DNA of 64,000 nt from Microbacterium sp. SORGH_AS_1204 (GCF_030818935.1 NZ_JAUTBD010000001.1:1426001-1490000), one strand, 5' to 3'; shown: positions 46,960 to 54,840, counted from the first letter of the stretch. Program-made: numbers and translations. The notes: generated by a model not told the origin, from the sequence alone.

Positions 46960-47142
46960 GGAATCAGTGTGGCAGGGGCGTGGACGGTCACGGAATCGGT
47001 GTGGCGGGGGCGTGGACGGTCACGGAATCGGTGTGGCGGGGGCGTGGACGGTCACGGAATCGGTGTGGCGGGGGCGTGGACGGTCATGGAATCGGTGTGG
47101 CGGGGGCGTGGATGGTCGCGAAATCGGTGTGGCGGGGGCGCG
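46951..47142 (-). repeat. 32-bp tandem array (6 copies) covering the CN-hydrolase start
   Basis: Six direct copies with unit GACGGTCACGGAATCGGTGT plus GGCGGGGGCGTG on the + strand. Copies 2-4 are identical, copies 1 and 5 differ at one or two bases, copy 6 is degenerate. Units abut with no spacers, so this is not CRISPR. Read on the minus strand, copies 5 to 2 each encode an 11-residue ORF (start at 47087, 47055, 47023, 46991) whose TGA overlaps the next start as GTGA, the last overlapping GTG 46959. Confidence 0.9.
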
Positions 47143-47188
47143 CGGATGGACACGCGGTCAGTTCGGCGAGGCGCGGACGGGGGCGTAC

Positions 47189-48796
47189 TCAGAACGGCGG
47201 CGGGTCGGTGCCGTATCTGCCGCCCAAGGGAGAGACCCAGACGGTGTCCTCGCCGGGCGGGTGGTCGATATCCCACCGACTTTCGTGGCGCAGACGGTGG
47301 TGATGTCGGCACTTCGGATCGAGGTTGTCGTCGTCGGTGGTTCCGCCGTCCGCCCAGGCGGTGCGGTGGTCTATGTCGCACTCCCGAGCGGCGCGACCAC
47401 ACCCGGGGAAGACGCAGGTGGGCGAGGTCACTCCGAGCCACCGGCGAAGAGCCGTGGGCACGCGGTAGGCCTTCCGGTCGAGCACGAGCGGTGCGCCGTT
47501 CACGGGGTGGGTGAGGAGTCGGATCCAGGATGTCGCCGAGCCCGCCAAACGCCGAGCCGTGTCGAGGTCGATCGGTCCGTAGCCCTCGAGCACGGCGGGC
47601 TCCGTGCCGCGGCCGAGAAGCGTCAGCGCCGGAATGGTGACGACGACGGTTGCCGGCGGAGCGGACCGGAACGTGCGTGGCGCATCGAACGGCGGAGGCG
47701 CGTGGCATCCGTCGGTCTCGGGCGGCGGATGCGCGGCCGACGGCTCCGCCGGTGGGCTCTCCGTCATCGTCACGAGGTCGGCGAAGGCGTCTGCCCGTAA
47801 CTGCGCGAGCGTGCGAGATTCGTCGGGGGCCGCACGAAGATGCCGTGCGGCGCGGTCGAGTCGCGACATCACGGCGCGAGCGCGGTCCCCCGGGAGCAGC
47901 GCATGAAGCGACGCCATGCCGTCGAGCTCGGCCGTCATCCACACGCCGCGGTCCTGAGCCGCGCGACGATGACGGCTCTCGATCGACTCGGCATGCACGC
48001 GCTCGCGAATCGCCCGGGCGGCCACCGCGAACGTGGCCGGAGGCAGCACCAGCGCGGACGGGCAGGCCTCCTCGTCGAAGCGATCGAACGTTTCGTTGTC
48101 TCCCGCTGGGAGGGTCGACGCGAGTCGGGCTGCGTCGACGGCGTGCTTCTCGGAGAGGCGTCCGTCGCCGAAGGCGGCCCACAACCGCGGGCACCCCTCG
48201 GCCAGGGTGCGCGCATGCGCGGCGCGTGTACGGACGGTCTGCTCGGACAGGTGAAGGCGCACCGCGATCTCGGCGACGGCGGCACGTTCGGCCAGGTCGA
48301 TGCGGTCGCGACGCACGGCGCGCGGCGTGCGGCCGCGAGGATCCTGCCGGGCGCAATCGACCGTGGGATCGGGGCCAACCCAGGGCGTCGGGTCGAACGC
48401 GGCATCGTCGAGGATCGCCAGGATCAGGCGGTACTCGTCGGCGGTCGCTCGCCGTCGATCGCGTACGACGCACTCGAGATGTCCGAGCCGCGCGTCGAGA
48501 TCGACGACCGAAGCGACGGCCTCAGACAGCGGGTTCGCACAGTCATCCGGATGCCACAGCGCGGCGTCGTCGAGCGCATCGTGTTCGTTCGCGCGTTCGT
48601 GGTCGAGGCGCCCGTCTGCGGTGAATGGTGAGTCGGTGGACGCGAGCGCCGCAGTCCCGTGCCGTTTGTGGGCGCTCTCGCGGAAAGCCGCCCACTCCGC
48701 GTCGAGATCCAGCTCGTTCTCGGTGGGCCAAGGCGCTCCGTCGCACGCCCGGAACACCGGCCGGGGCCGGTCGGCGGAGCGTGCGGTGCGGGTCAT
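47189..48796 (-). CDS. DUF222/HNH endonuclease signature protein (13E12-repeat type)
   Basis: 535 residues. The N-terminal two thirds match the actinobacterial DUF222 layout (RTRAAHARTLAEG, then FGDGRLSEKHAVDAARLAS); the C-terminal HNH nuclease motif is CVFPGCGRAARECDIDHRTAW, DDDNLDPKCRHHHRLRHE, with Cys pairs for a structural zinc. These genes are multi-copy in actinobacteria; some are linked to mobile DNA, function not established. ATG 48796 has TAGCGT 6 nt upstream, so probably leaderless. Confidence 0.88.
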   Translation of the reverse strand: MTRTARSADRPRPVFRACDGAPWPTENELDLDAEWAAFRESAHKRHGTAALASTDSPFTADGRLDHERANEHDALDDAALWHPDDCANPLSEAVASVVDLDARLGHLECVVRDRRRATADEYRLILAILDDAAFDPTPWVGPDPTVDCARQDPRGRTPRAVRRDRIDLAERAAVAEIAVRLHLSEQTVRTRAAHARTLAEGCPRLWAAFGDGRLSEKHAVDAARLASTLPAGDNETFDRFDEEACPSALVLPPATFAVAARAIRERVHAESIESRHRRAAQDRGVWMTAELDGMASLHALLPGDRARAVMSRLDRAARHLRAAPDESRTLAQLRADAFADLVTMTESPPAEPSAAHPPPETDGCHAPPPFDAPRTFRSAPPATVVVTIPALTLLGRGTEPAVLEGYGPIDLDTARRLAGSATSWIRLLTHPVNGAPLVLDRKAYRVPTALRRWLGVTSPTCVFPGCGRAARECDIDHRTAWADGGTTDDDNLDPKCRHHHRLRHESRWDIDHPPGEDTVWVSPLGGRYGTDPPPF

Positions 48797-48802
48797 GGAA
48801 GA

Positions 48803-48808
48803 ACGCTA
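48803..48808 (-). promoter_or_regulatory. -10 element, leaderless HNH gene transcript
   Basis: TAGCGT (minus strand) 6 nt before ATG 48796. Confidence 0.45.
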
Positions 48809-48980
48809 TCGGCGACCTCCGAAATTGCGCCGGGAGCGTGCGATGCGCGCCGAGCGCCGTCGAGAGGGTCGGCTATCCGGTCTGCCGGATGTCGCCGGGC
48901 GCAATGCCTTCGGCGGAGATGCCCCACTTCGGCGAGGGATTCCGGACCGGACGGCGCTGTCTAGGCGTCTCTCATGTCGA
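48809..48980. other. intergenic, no gene seen
   Basis: About 170 bp between the HNH gene promoter and the 58-60-bp array. No gene or hairpin of note. Confidence 0.35.
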
Positions 48981-49444
48981 CGGATGGGCCGTGTTCTGTA
49001 GAGCGGGGCGTCGCGGTATCCGGGTGTCCGGCGCCTCTGCGGATGGTTCACATTCCGTCGGGCGGGTGTCGCGGTCTCCGGGTGTTCGGCATGTCAGTGG
49101 ATGGTTCACGTCTCGTCGGGCGGGGGTGCCGTGGCATCCGGGTGTTCGGCGCCTCTGCGGATCGTTCACGCCCGGTAGGGCGGGGCGCCGTGGCATCCGG
49201 GTGTCCGGCGCCTCTGCGGATGGTTCACATTCCGTCGGGCGGGGTGCCGTGGCATCCGGGAGGCCCGCGGTTCAGCGGATGGGCCACGCTCCGTCGAGCG
49301 GGGCGTCGCGGTATCCGGGTGTCCGGCGCCTCTGCGGATGGCTCACATTCCGTCGGGCGGGGGTGCCATGGCATCCGGGTGTCCCGCGGTTCAGCGGATG
49401 GGCCACGCTCCGTCGAGCGGGGGAGCCGTGGCATCCAGGCGTCC
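48981..49444. repeat. 58-60-bp degenerate tandem array (8 copies) covering the exonuclease 3' end
   Basis: Eight contiguous copies beginning CGGATGG, most with GTGGCATCCGGGTGT in the middle. Two flavours occur: one with GGGCCACGCTCCGTCGAGCG and one with GGTTCACATTCCGTCGGGCG. The last copy contains the final 15 or so codons and the stop of the exonuclease gene (TGA at 49391-49393), so the array looks like repeated copying of the gene's tail. Remaining copies contain no credible ORF. Confidence 0.9.
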
Positions 49445-50125
49445 GATCTTGACGAAGTACTCGGTCAGACTCGCGGCTTGAGCGCGGGCCCACGCGATCT
49501 GGCGGGTGTGGAGTTCGTCGAGGGTGGGTGGCATCCACGGTCCGAACTTCTCGGCGAGGGCCAGGGCCACGCGGCCGGCGGCCACCGCGTCGGCGCAGGC
49601 TTCGTGCGCGGCGTCGAGCGAGACCGCGTAATGCTCGGCGACGACCGACAGGGTGCGCTTGCCGCGACGATAGCGGTCGTAGGTCTTGTCGACGACGAGC
49701 GGGTCGATGACGGGAGAGGGCGCGTGGATCGGTGCCACGCCGTGACGCACGGCCTCGTTCTTGAGCATCGAGAAGTCGAAGGGCGCGTTGTACGCCACGA
49801 CGGGAATGCCGGCGGCGAACAACGCCCCCAACGCCTCGACGACTTCGGCGACCACACGAGGCGCCGGAGCGCCGTCGGCGCGCGCCCGCTCCGTCGAGAT
49901 GCCGTGAATGGCGGCGGCGCCGGCCGGGATCTCGACGCCGGGATCGGCCAGCCAATCGCGCGCGTCGACCACGTTGCCGTCGGCGTCGAGCACGCCCACG
50001 TGGGCTGAGACGATGCGATCGTTCTCGACGTCGATTCCGGTCGTCTCGAGGTCGAACACGCCGACGAGGCGCGCCCAATCGGGCGTCTGGAAGAGGGGGA
50101 GCGGCTCGGCCTGCCACGTGGTCAT
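49391..50125 (-). CDS. DEDDh 3'-5' exonuclease (DnaQ-like)
   Basis: 244-residue exonuclease of the DNA polymerase III epsilon family. Exo I VFDLETTGID, HGIS, Exo II YNAPFDF and Exo III HEACADA carry the DEDDh residues. It is stand-alone, probably for DNA repair or RNA trimming. ATG 50125 is chosen because TACGGT lies 6 nt upstream (leaderless) and the longer frame is Pro/His-rich repeat sequence. The C-terminal RLDATAPPLDGAWPIR is encoded by the last copy of the adjoining array. Confidence 0.88.
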   Translation of the reverse strand: MTTWQAEPLPLFQTPDWARLVGVFDLETTGIDVENDRIVSAHVGVLDADGNVVDARDWLADPGVEIPAGAAAIHGISTERARADGAPAPRVVAEVVEALGALFAAGIPVVAYNAPFDFSMLKNEAVRHGVAPIHAPSPVIDPLVVDKTYDRYRRGKRTLSVVAEHYAVSLDAAHEACADAVAAGRVALALAEKFGPWMPPTLDELHTRQIAWARAQAASLTEYFVKIGRLDATAPPLDGAWPIR

Positions 50126-50131
50126 GTCGTC

Positions 50132-50137
50132 ACCGTA
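50132..50137 (-). promoter_or_regulatory. -10 element, leaderless exonuclease transcript
   Basis: TACGGT (minus strand) 6 nt before ATG 50125. Confidence 0.45.
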
Positions 50138-50301
50138 GAACGGGGCTCCGACATCGCCGTCGAGGCGCGCAGAACGGGGTGGATGCCGGGGCTCGAGCAC
50201 ATGGAGGGCGGGCCTGGGACGAACGGTAATGGATGCCGGGGCGCGAGCGGCGAGAAGGCGGGCGTGCGGAGAGGGGAACCGTATGCCGGGATGCGCGGCT
50301 G
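50138..50301. other. intergenic, no gene seen
   Basis: GC-rich sequence with degenerate GGATGCCGGGG-type phrases at irregular spacing; no gene supported. Confidence 0.35.
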
Positions 50302-50403
50302 CGAGGTGTGGAGCGTCGCGACGGGGACGGGATGCCGCGGGGTGAGCGGGTGCAAGGTGTGGAGCGTCGCGACGGGGACGGGATGCCGCGGGGTGAGCGG
50401 GTG
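50302..50403. repeat. 51-bp tandem duplication
   Basis: Two adjacent 51-bp copies differing at one base (GCGAGG versus GCAAGG at their start), each with GGATGCC. A third partial start (GTGAGGTG) follows. Confidence 0.85.
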
Positions 50404-50659
50404 TGAGGTGAGGCGTAGGGAGATGGGAACCGTATGCGGGGGTGTGGCGCCCGCGCGGGGGAGGGGTGGGGTGCGCGGAACCGCCCAGAACGGGGGTGAA
50501 CGCGCGCGGTGAACACGTGGAAGGGGGCGAGCAGTTGCAGGGGCTGGATGCCGGGGTGCAGGACGATCGCGCGCTGAAACGGCGGTGTTCGCCGGGACGG
50601 GACACCCGCTAGCGACCGCGGGAGGCCGTGAGCGCAGGAGATTCGGGCGGTTGCGGACA
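50404..50659. other. intergenic, no gene seen
   Basis: 256 bp of GC-rich sequence without a supported gene; all long frames here are shadows with Arg/Pro/Gly-rich translations. Confidence 0.35.
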
Positions 50660-50920
50660 CGGCCCACCGGCGACGCGACGGGGAGGGCGCGACCGGCACG
50701 CGGCATCCTCCGCTCCGCCGATCTCCTGCGTTGCGGGCCCGGCCCACCGGCGACGCGACGGGGGAGGGCACGACCGGCACGTGGCATCCTCCGTTCCGTC
50801 GGTCTCTTGCGTTGCGCGCCCGGTCCACCGGCGACGCGACGGGGAGGGTGCGACCGGCACGTGGCATCCTCCGTTCCGTCGGTCTCCTATGTTGCGGGCC
50901 CGGCCCACCGGCGAGGCGCC
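50660..50920. repeat. 80-81-bp tandem array (3 copies plus partial)
   Basis: Copies begin CGGCCCACCGGCGACGCGAC at 50660, 50740, 50821 and 50901 (partial). Each full unit contains GGCATCCTCCG. Copies are about 90 percent identical. The last partial copy ends about 30 bp before the promoter of the next gene. Confidence 0.88.
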
Positions 50921-50950
50921 CGCGGACGCGGCGATGTCGGAGGCCCCTCC

Positions 50951-50956
50951 TAGACT
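50951..50956 (+). promoter_or_regulatory. -10 element, leaderless hydrolase transcript
   Basis: TAGACT 7 nt before ATG 50964, no ribosome site. Confidence 0.5.
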
Positions 50957-50963
50957 CGATTCC

Positions 50964-51836
50964 ATGCCCAATCCCTACGCCGACCGCCTCGCCGCGATCC
51001 CCGTCGACCGCCGTGAGGCCGGGGTACTGGGCGGTACGACGGCCTACTGGGTCTACGGTGACGACGACGCCGACACGACGATCGTGGCGGTGCACGGGTT
51101 CCGCGGCGAGCACCATGGACTCGATCCGGTCGTGGCGCACCTGCCCGGCATCCGGGTCGTCTCGCCCGACCTCCCGGGCTTCGGCGAGTCGGCCCCCCTG
51201 CCGGGTCGCGCGCACGATCTCGGCACGTACGCGCGCTGGCTGCGCGCGTTCGTCGAGACGGTGGCTCCGCAGGCCGTCGTGCTCGGCCACTCCTTCGGCT
51301 CGATCGTCGCGGCGGCGGCGGTGGCGGGCGGACTGGCGACGCCGAAGCTGATCCTCGTGAACCCGATCGGGGCACCGGCGCTCGAGGGGCCCCGCGGCAT
51401 CCTCACCCGCCTCGCGGTGTTCTACTACCTGGCCGGGGCGAAACTTCCGCGCGCGCTCGGCGAGGGGCTGCTGCGCAACCGGCTCATCGTCCGCGTGATG
51501 AGCAACGCCATGGCCAAGACCCCTGATCCCGAGCTTCGACGCTTCGTGCACGAGCAGCACGACGAGTACTTCTCGCGCTTCGCCGACCGCGACGTGCTGC
51601 ACGAGGCGTTCGTGACGAGCGTGTCGCACGACGTGCGCGAGTTCGCTCCGCGCATCTCGCAGCCGACGTTGCTCATCGCCGCCGAGAAAGACGACATCAC
51701 CCCCATCGAGGCCGAGCGGCACCTCGCGACGCTGTTTCCGCATGCCGAGCTGGTCGAGATCCCCGAGGTGGGGCACCTGATCCACTACGAGACGCCGCAG
51801 GCCGCGGCAGAGGCCATTCGGAGGTTCCTGGGGTGA
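50964..51836 (+). CDS. alpha/beta-fold hydrolase
   Basis: 290-residue alpha/beta hydrolase. Oxyanion region VHGFRGEHHGLDP, DLPGFGES, nucleophile elbow LGHSFGS, acid residue near LIAAEKDDITP and histidine in EVGHLIHYETP. Cytosolic; substrate unknown (esterase or lactonase likely). The ATG 50964 is fixed by the -10 at 7 nt; the upstream frame runs through the repeat array. Its TGA overlaps a small membrane-protein ORF. Confidence 0.88.
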   Translation: MPNPYADRLAAIPVDRREAGVLGGTTAYWVYGDDDADTTIVAVHGFRGEHHGLDPVVAHLPGIRVVSPDLPGFGESAPLPGRAHDLGTYARWLRAFVETVAPQAVVLGHSFGSIVAAAAVAGGLATPKLILVNPIGAPALEGPRGILTRLAVFYYLAGAKLPRALGEGLLRNRLIVRVMSNAMAKTPDPELRRFVHEQHDEYFSRFADRDVLHEAFVTSVSHDVREFAPRISQPTLLIAAEKDDITPIEAERHLATLFPHAELVEIPEVGHLIHYETPQAAAEAIRRFLG

Positions 51837-51946
51837 CGAAGGCCCGCCGACGCCACGTCGGTCGGTGGGCGCCGACGATCACGGCCGTCGTCGTCATCGT
51901 CGGGGGAGCAACCGGCGGAGCGACGATGCGGGTCGCGATCGGCTGA
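51833..51946 (+). CDS. possible 37-residue single-helix membrane protein
   Basis: GTG 51833 overlaps the hydrolase TGA as GTGA. The peptide starts with a basic stretch (TKARRRHVGRW) and continues with APTITAVVVIVGGATGG, a plausible short transmembrane helix, before the TGA at 51944-51946. Charge layout and coupling argue for translation; the size makes this uncertain. No homologue recognised. Confidence 0.4.
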   Translation: MTKARRRHVGRWAPTITAVVVIVGGATGGATMRVAIG

Positions 51947-52034
51947 CGCGCCACGAGATGCCGGCGGCGACGAAGGTCCGTCGCGGCCCGTCGTGTCACT
52001 CGAGCCCGTCGAAGCACCCGACAGCTCTCGCTCG

Positions 52035-52595
52035 TCAGGCGGGTGCCTCCGCCTTGCGCTTGCGGTACGCGTTGACGTTCATGCGGTTGCCACAGTTGCC
52101 GGCGTCGCAGTAGCGCTTGGAGCCGTTCTTCGAGAAGTCGACGTAGACCCCGTCGCAATCGTCGGCGTCGCACACGCGCACGCGGGCGTACTCGTCGGCG
52201 CGGATCACGTCGACGAACGCCAGCGCCGACTCCACGAGGATGCGAATCGCCAACGGATCGTCGGGGTCGCTGGCGTGGATGTGCCAGTCGAGACCGTCGT
52301 GCCGCACCAGCTGGGGCAGCGCCCGACCGTCGGCGAGCATCGCATTGACCAGCGGCACCGCCCCGTCGCGATCAGTGCTCCACAGTTGCAGCAGGCGGGG
52401 ACGGATGCCGCGCACCGCGGCGAGCTCGCGTGCGTCGCGCGTGCGCGAACCGGTGTACCCGTGCCGCTCGGTGAACGCCTCCAGATCGGCGACCTCGACA
52501 AGGGTGTCGACACCGCTGACGTCGGTCTGCGGCAGCGTGTTCACCAGTTCGACGGCAGCACGCAGCACCAATTCGGTGTCACGGATGAAGACCAT
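52035..52595 (-). CDS. CGNR zinc-finger transcription regulator
   Basis: 186 residues: an N-terminal ABATE (stress-sensing) domain (FIRDTELVLRAAVELVNTL onwards) and the C-terminal CGNR zinc finger CDADDCDGVYVDFSKNGSKR followed by YCDAGNCGNRMNVNAYRKRK. Predicted DNA-binding regulator. ATG 52595 has AGGAG 5 nt upstream and a TACACT -10 at 52631-52636 on the minus strand. Divergent from an EamA exporter; repeated motifs in the shared region suggest it controls both itself and the exporter. Confidence 0.88.
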   Translation of the reverse strand: MVFIRDTELVLRAAVELVNTLPQTDVSGVDTLVEVADLEAFTERHGYTGSRTRDARELAAVRGIRPRLLQLWSTDRDGAVPLVNAMLADGRALPQLVRHDGLDWHIHASDPDDPLAIRILVESALAFVDVIRADEYARVRVCDADDCDGVYVDFSKNGSKRYCDAGNCGNRMNVNAYRKRKAEAPA

Positions 52596-52599
52596 GTTG

Positions 52600-52657
52600 A
52601 CTCCTGACAGGTGCGGCCCGTACTGTCACGAGTGTAAACGCTCTTCACTCCTGACAG
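52600..52657. promoter_or_regulatory. putative CGNR operator: three ACTCCTGACAG motifs
   Basis: CTGTCACGAGTG (52623-52634) and CACTCCTGACAG (52646-52657) form an 11/12 inverted pair with 11-nt spacing; a third direct copy ACTCCTGACAG (52600-52610) covers the regulator's Shine-Dalgarno. The inverted pair embraces the minus-strand -10. Confidence 0.6.
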
Positions 52658-52666
52658 CAGGCCCGC

Positions 52667-53659
52667 ATGACCACGTCGTCCGTCACCCTTCCGCGCTCCA
52701 CCCGCCACGGCTCTGGAGCCGTCACCGGCCTCCTCATCGCCGTCGCTTCCGCGCTGGCGTTCTCGTCGAGCGGCCCGTTCGTCAAGCCGCTGCTCGACGG
52801 CGGCTGGTCGCTCGGCACGGTGCTGCTCGTACGCATGAGCTGCGCCGCGCTCCTGCTCTCACCCGCGCTGATCATCGCCATCCGGCGTCAACCCGGATTC
52901 CTGCGTCGCCACGGCCTGCTCATCGTCGCGTTCGGTCTCACCGCCGTCGCCGGATGCCAGCTGTTCTACTTCGCCGCCATGCAGCGGATGCCGGTGGCCG
53001 TGGCCCTGCTCATCCAGTACATCGCCCCTGTGCTCATCGTCATCGCCGTGTGGGCGCGTACACGGCGCGCACCGTCGAAGGCGGTGCTGATCGGCTCGGT
53101 CGTCGCCATGGCGGGCCTCGTGCTCGTCGTCGACATCAGCGGCGCCCGCTTCGACCTGCTCGGGACCGTGTTCGCCCTGTGCGCCGCAGTGTGCGCCGCC
53201 GCCTACTTCGTCATCGCCGGCCGCGCCGGAGACGACCTCCCCCCGCTCGCCCTCGCCTCCGGCGGCCTGCTCATCGGCGCCCTGGTCATGGGAGTGCTCG
53301 TGGGCACCGGCATCCTGCCCTTCGCCGCCCCTTCGATCACCGTGTCGCTCGCGGGCTTCGAGGTTCCCGGCATCCTGCCCCTGCTCTGGGTGGGTGCGGT
53401 CGCGACGACCCTCGGCTACGCGCTCGGCGTCATCGCCGTGCCGCTGATCGGGTCGCGCCTGGCCTCGTTCGTCGGACTCAGCGAGGTGCTTTTCGCCCTC
53501 GGTTTCGCCTGGTTGCTGCTGGGTGAGACCCCCGCGCCGGTCCAGTTCGTGGGCGGCGCGCTGATCCTCGCGGGCGTGGTGCTGGTGAAGATGGATGCCG
53601 GCAGCCCGGCCGAACAGAAGACCGAGACGGCGAGCATCCCGGTGGTGCCGGCGCCGTAG
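52667..53659 (+). CDS. EamA/DMT-family exporter
   Basis: 330 residues with ten transmembrane helices in two EamA halves (first GLLIAVASALAFSSSGPFVK, second LLGTVFALCAAVCAAAYFVIA), ending after GVVLVKMD. Drug/metabolite transporter superfamily; probable efflux of an amino acid, metabolite or toxin, substrate not predictable. ATG 52667; the ribosome site is weak (GCAGG). Divergent CGNR regulator with shared operator. Confidence 0.9.
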   Translation: MTTSSVTLPRSTRHGSGAVTGLLIAVASALAFSSSGPFVKPLLDGGWSLGTVLLVRMSCAALLLSPALIIAIRRQPGFLRRHGLLIVAFGLTAVAGCQLFYFAAMQRMPVAVALLIQYIAPVLIVIAVWARTRRAPSKAVLIGSVVAMAGLVLVVDISGARFDLLGTVFALCAAVCAAAYFVIAGRAGDDLPPLALASGGLLIGALVMGVLVGTGILPFAAPSITVSLAGFEVPGILPLLWVGAVATTLGYALGVIAVPLIGSRLASFVGLSEVLFALGFAWLLLGETPAPVQFVGGALILAGVVLVKMDAGSPAEQKTETASIPVVPAP

Positions 53660-53689
53660 AGTCGCGGCGCCCCCGTGGTCGAGCGGGCG

Positions 53690-54240
53690 TCCGCGCGTGC
53701 ACAACGGCAGGGGAAACGGGCGACACGCCGGGGGTGGAGACCGTGTGGCGGCGTGTCGCGCGAAAGTCCTGCGGTTGTGTCCGGGATGCCGCTGGCGCCG
53801 TCGGGCCTCGTCAACGGCCGCTGCCCGTGCACAGCGGCGGAGGGAAGGGGCGACACCCCGGGGGCGGAGACCGTGTGGCGGCGTGTCGCGGGAAAGTCCT
53901 GCGGTTGTGTCCGGGATGCCGCTGGCGCGGCCGGGTCTCGTCAACGGCCGCTGGTCGTGCACCTCGGCTGTCGGCTGTGCACAACGGCAGGTAAAGGGGC
54001 CGACACGCGGCGGCTATGCGCCGGGCGGCGGCGTGTTGCGGGAAAGTCCTGCGGTTGTGTCCGCGGTGCCGCTGGCGCCGCCGGGCGTCATCGACGGCCG
54101 CTGCCCGTGCACAACGGCTGCCGGCTGTGCACAACGGCAGGAAAAGGGGCCGACACGCCGCGGCTGTGCGCAGGGCGGCGCCGTGTCGCGGAAACGTCCT
54201 GCGGTTGTGTCCAGGATGCCGCTGACGCCGAGCCGCGGTG
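53690..54240. repeat. 130-150-bp tandem array (4 copies) with conserved hairpin element
   Basis: Four copies of a long unit; the phrase GTCCTGCGGTTGTGTCC recurs at 53766, 53896, 54046 and 54196 (periods 130, 150, 150; the later ones gained about 20 bp). Each unit has GTGCAC-N19-GACACGCC-N20-GGCGTGTC (first at 53697-53757) with small changes and most have a GGATGCCGCTG phrase. No gene is supported in this 634-bp gap between EamA and Lrp genes. Confidence 0.9.
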
Positions 54241-54293
54241 TGAGCAGTGACGTGCTTAGCGATCCGGCACCGGCCCGTCGGTGGAGGAGGCCG

Positions 54294-54767
54294 CTACACG
54301 CCGTCGCGCGCCAGCTCCATCAGCGGGCCGACGCGATACCCGATCACCTCGCCCATGACGAGCGACGTCTCGGTGCGCTCCACGCCCTCGATCGCGAGGA
54401 TCCGGGCGTCGGTGTCGAACAGATGCTGCGTGTCGCGGCAGGCGACGCGCACCAGCAGGTCGACCTGACCGCTCAGGCCGTGCGCCTGCAGCACCTCGGG
54501 CACCTTCGCCAGGTCTTCGCGGATCGCCGGCAGCTCCGCCTGGCGCACTGTGACCTGCAGGAACGCCTCGATCGGAAACCCCAGCGCCTCGGCCGACAGC
54601 GTGCGCTCGAACGAGAGGAAGACGCCCCCGCGCTCGAGGCGGCTCATGCGCGCCTGGACGGTGTTGCGCGAGAGTCCGAGCTTCTCGGCGAGCGCGACGA
54701 CGGTGGCGCGCGGATCGGCGGACAGGGCGCGGAGGAGGTCGAGGTCGACCGCGTCGAGCTTGCTCAT
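54294..54767 (-). CDS. Lrp/AsnC-family regulator
   Basis: 157-residue DNA-binding regulator: winged helix-turn-helix (LDAVDLDLLRALSADPRATV, GLSRNTVQARMSRLE) and a RAM/ligand domain (GFPIEAFLQVTV, RVACRDTQHLFD). Divergent from the branched-chain 2-oxoacid dehydrogenase genes, like BkdR, so it probably responds to branched-chain amino acids. ATG 54767 is preferred; TAATGT lies 8 nt upstream. ATG 54779 is an alternative inside the -10. Confidence 0.9.
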   Translation of the reverse strand: MSKLDAVDLDLLRALSADPRATVVALAEKLGLSRNTVQARMSRLERGGVFLSFERTLSAEALGFPIEAFLQVTVRQAELPAIREDLAKVPEVLQAHGLSGQVDLLVRVACRDTQHLFDTDARILAIEGVERTETSLVMGEVIGYRVGPLMELARDGV

Positions 54768-54813
54768 GATGCGAAACATTAGCAGCGTCGAGACCGAGCG
54801 CAATGGGCACTGT

Positions 54814-54840
54814 GCTCAACATGACGTCGAGGTCTTGAGC
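54814..54840. promoter_or_regulatory. inverted repeat, candidate Lrp site
   Basis: GCTCAA and TTGAGC arms 15 nt apart in the 176-bp region between the Lrp gene and bkdA. Spacing is compatible with an Lrp dimer site; inference only. Confidence 0.3.

Noticed and set aside
46951-47142. Possible CRISPR array (regular 32-bp repeats)
   Set aside because: The units abut directly with no unique spacers, and no cas gene is nearby; it is a plain tandem repeat.
48974-49390. Protein-coding frame through the 58-60-bp array
   Set aside because: Unit length varies by one or two bases so no frame persists, and no start signal is present.
50628-50963. N-terminal extension of the alpha/beta hydrolase through the 80-bp array
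   Set aside because: The array is not protein-like, and a -10 hexamer stands 7 nt before ATG 50964.
53675-54250. 191-codon frame across the 130-150-bp array
   Set aside because: Open only because of GC content; repeats of 130 and 150 bp shift frame between copies, so no periodic protein results.
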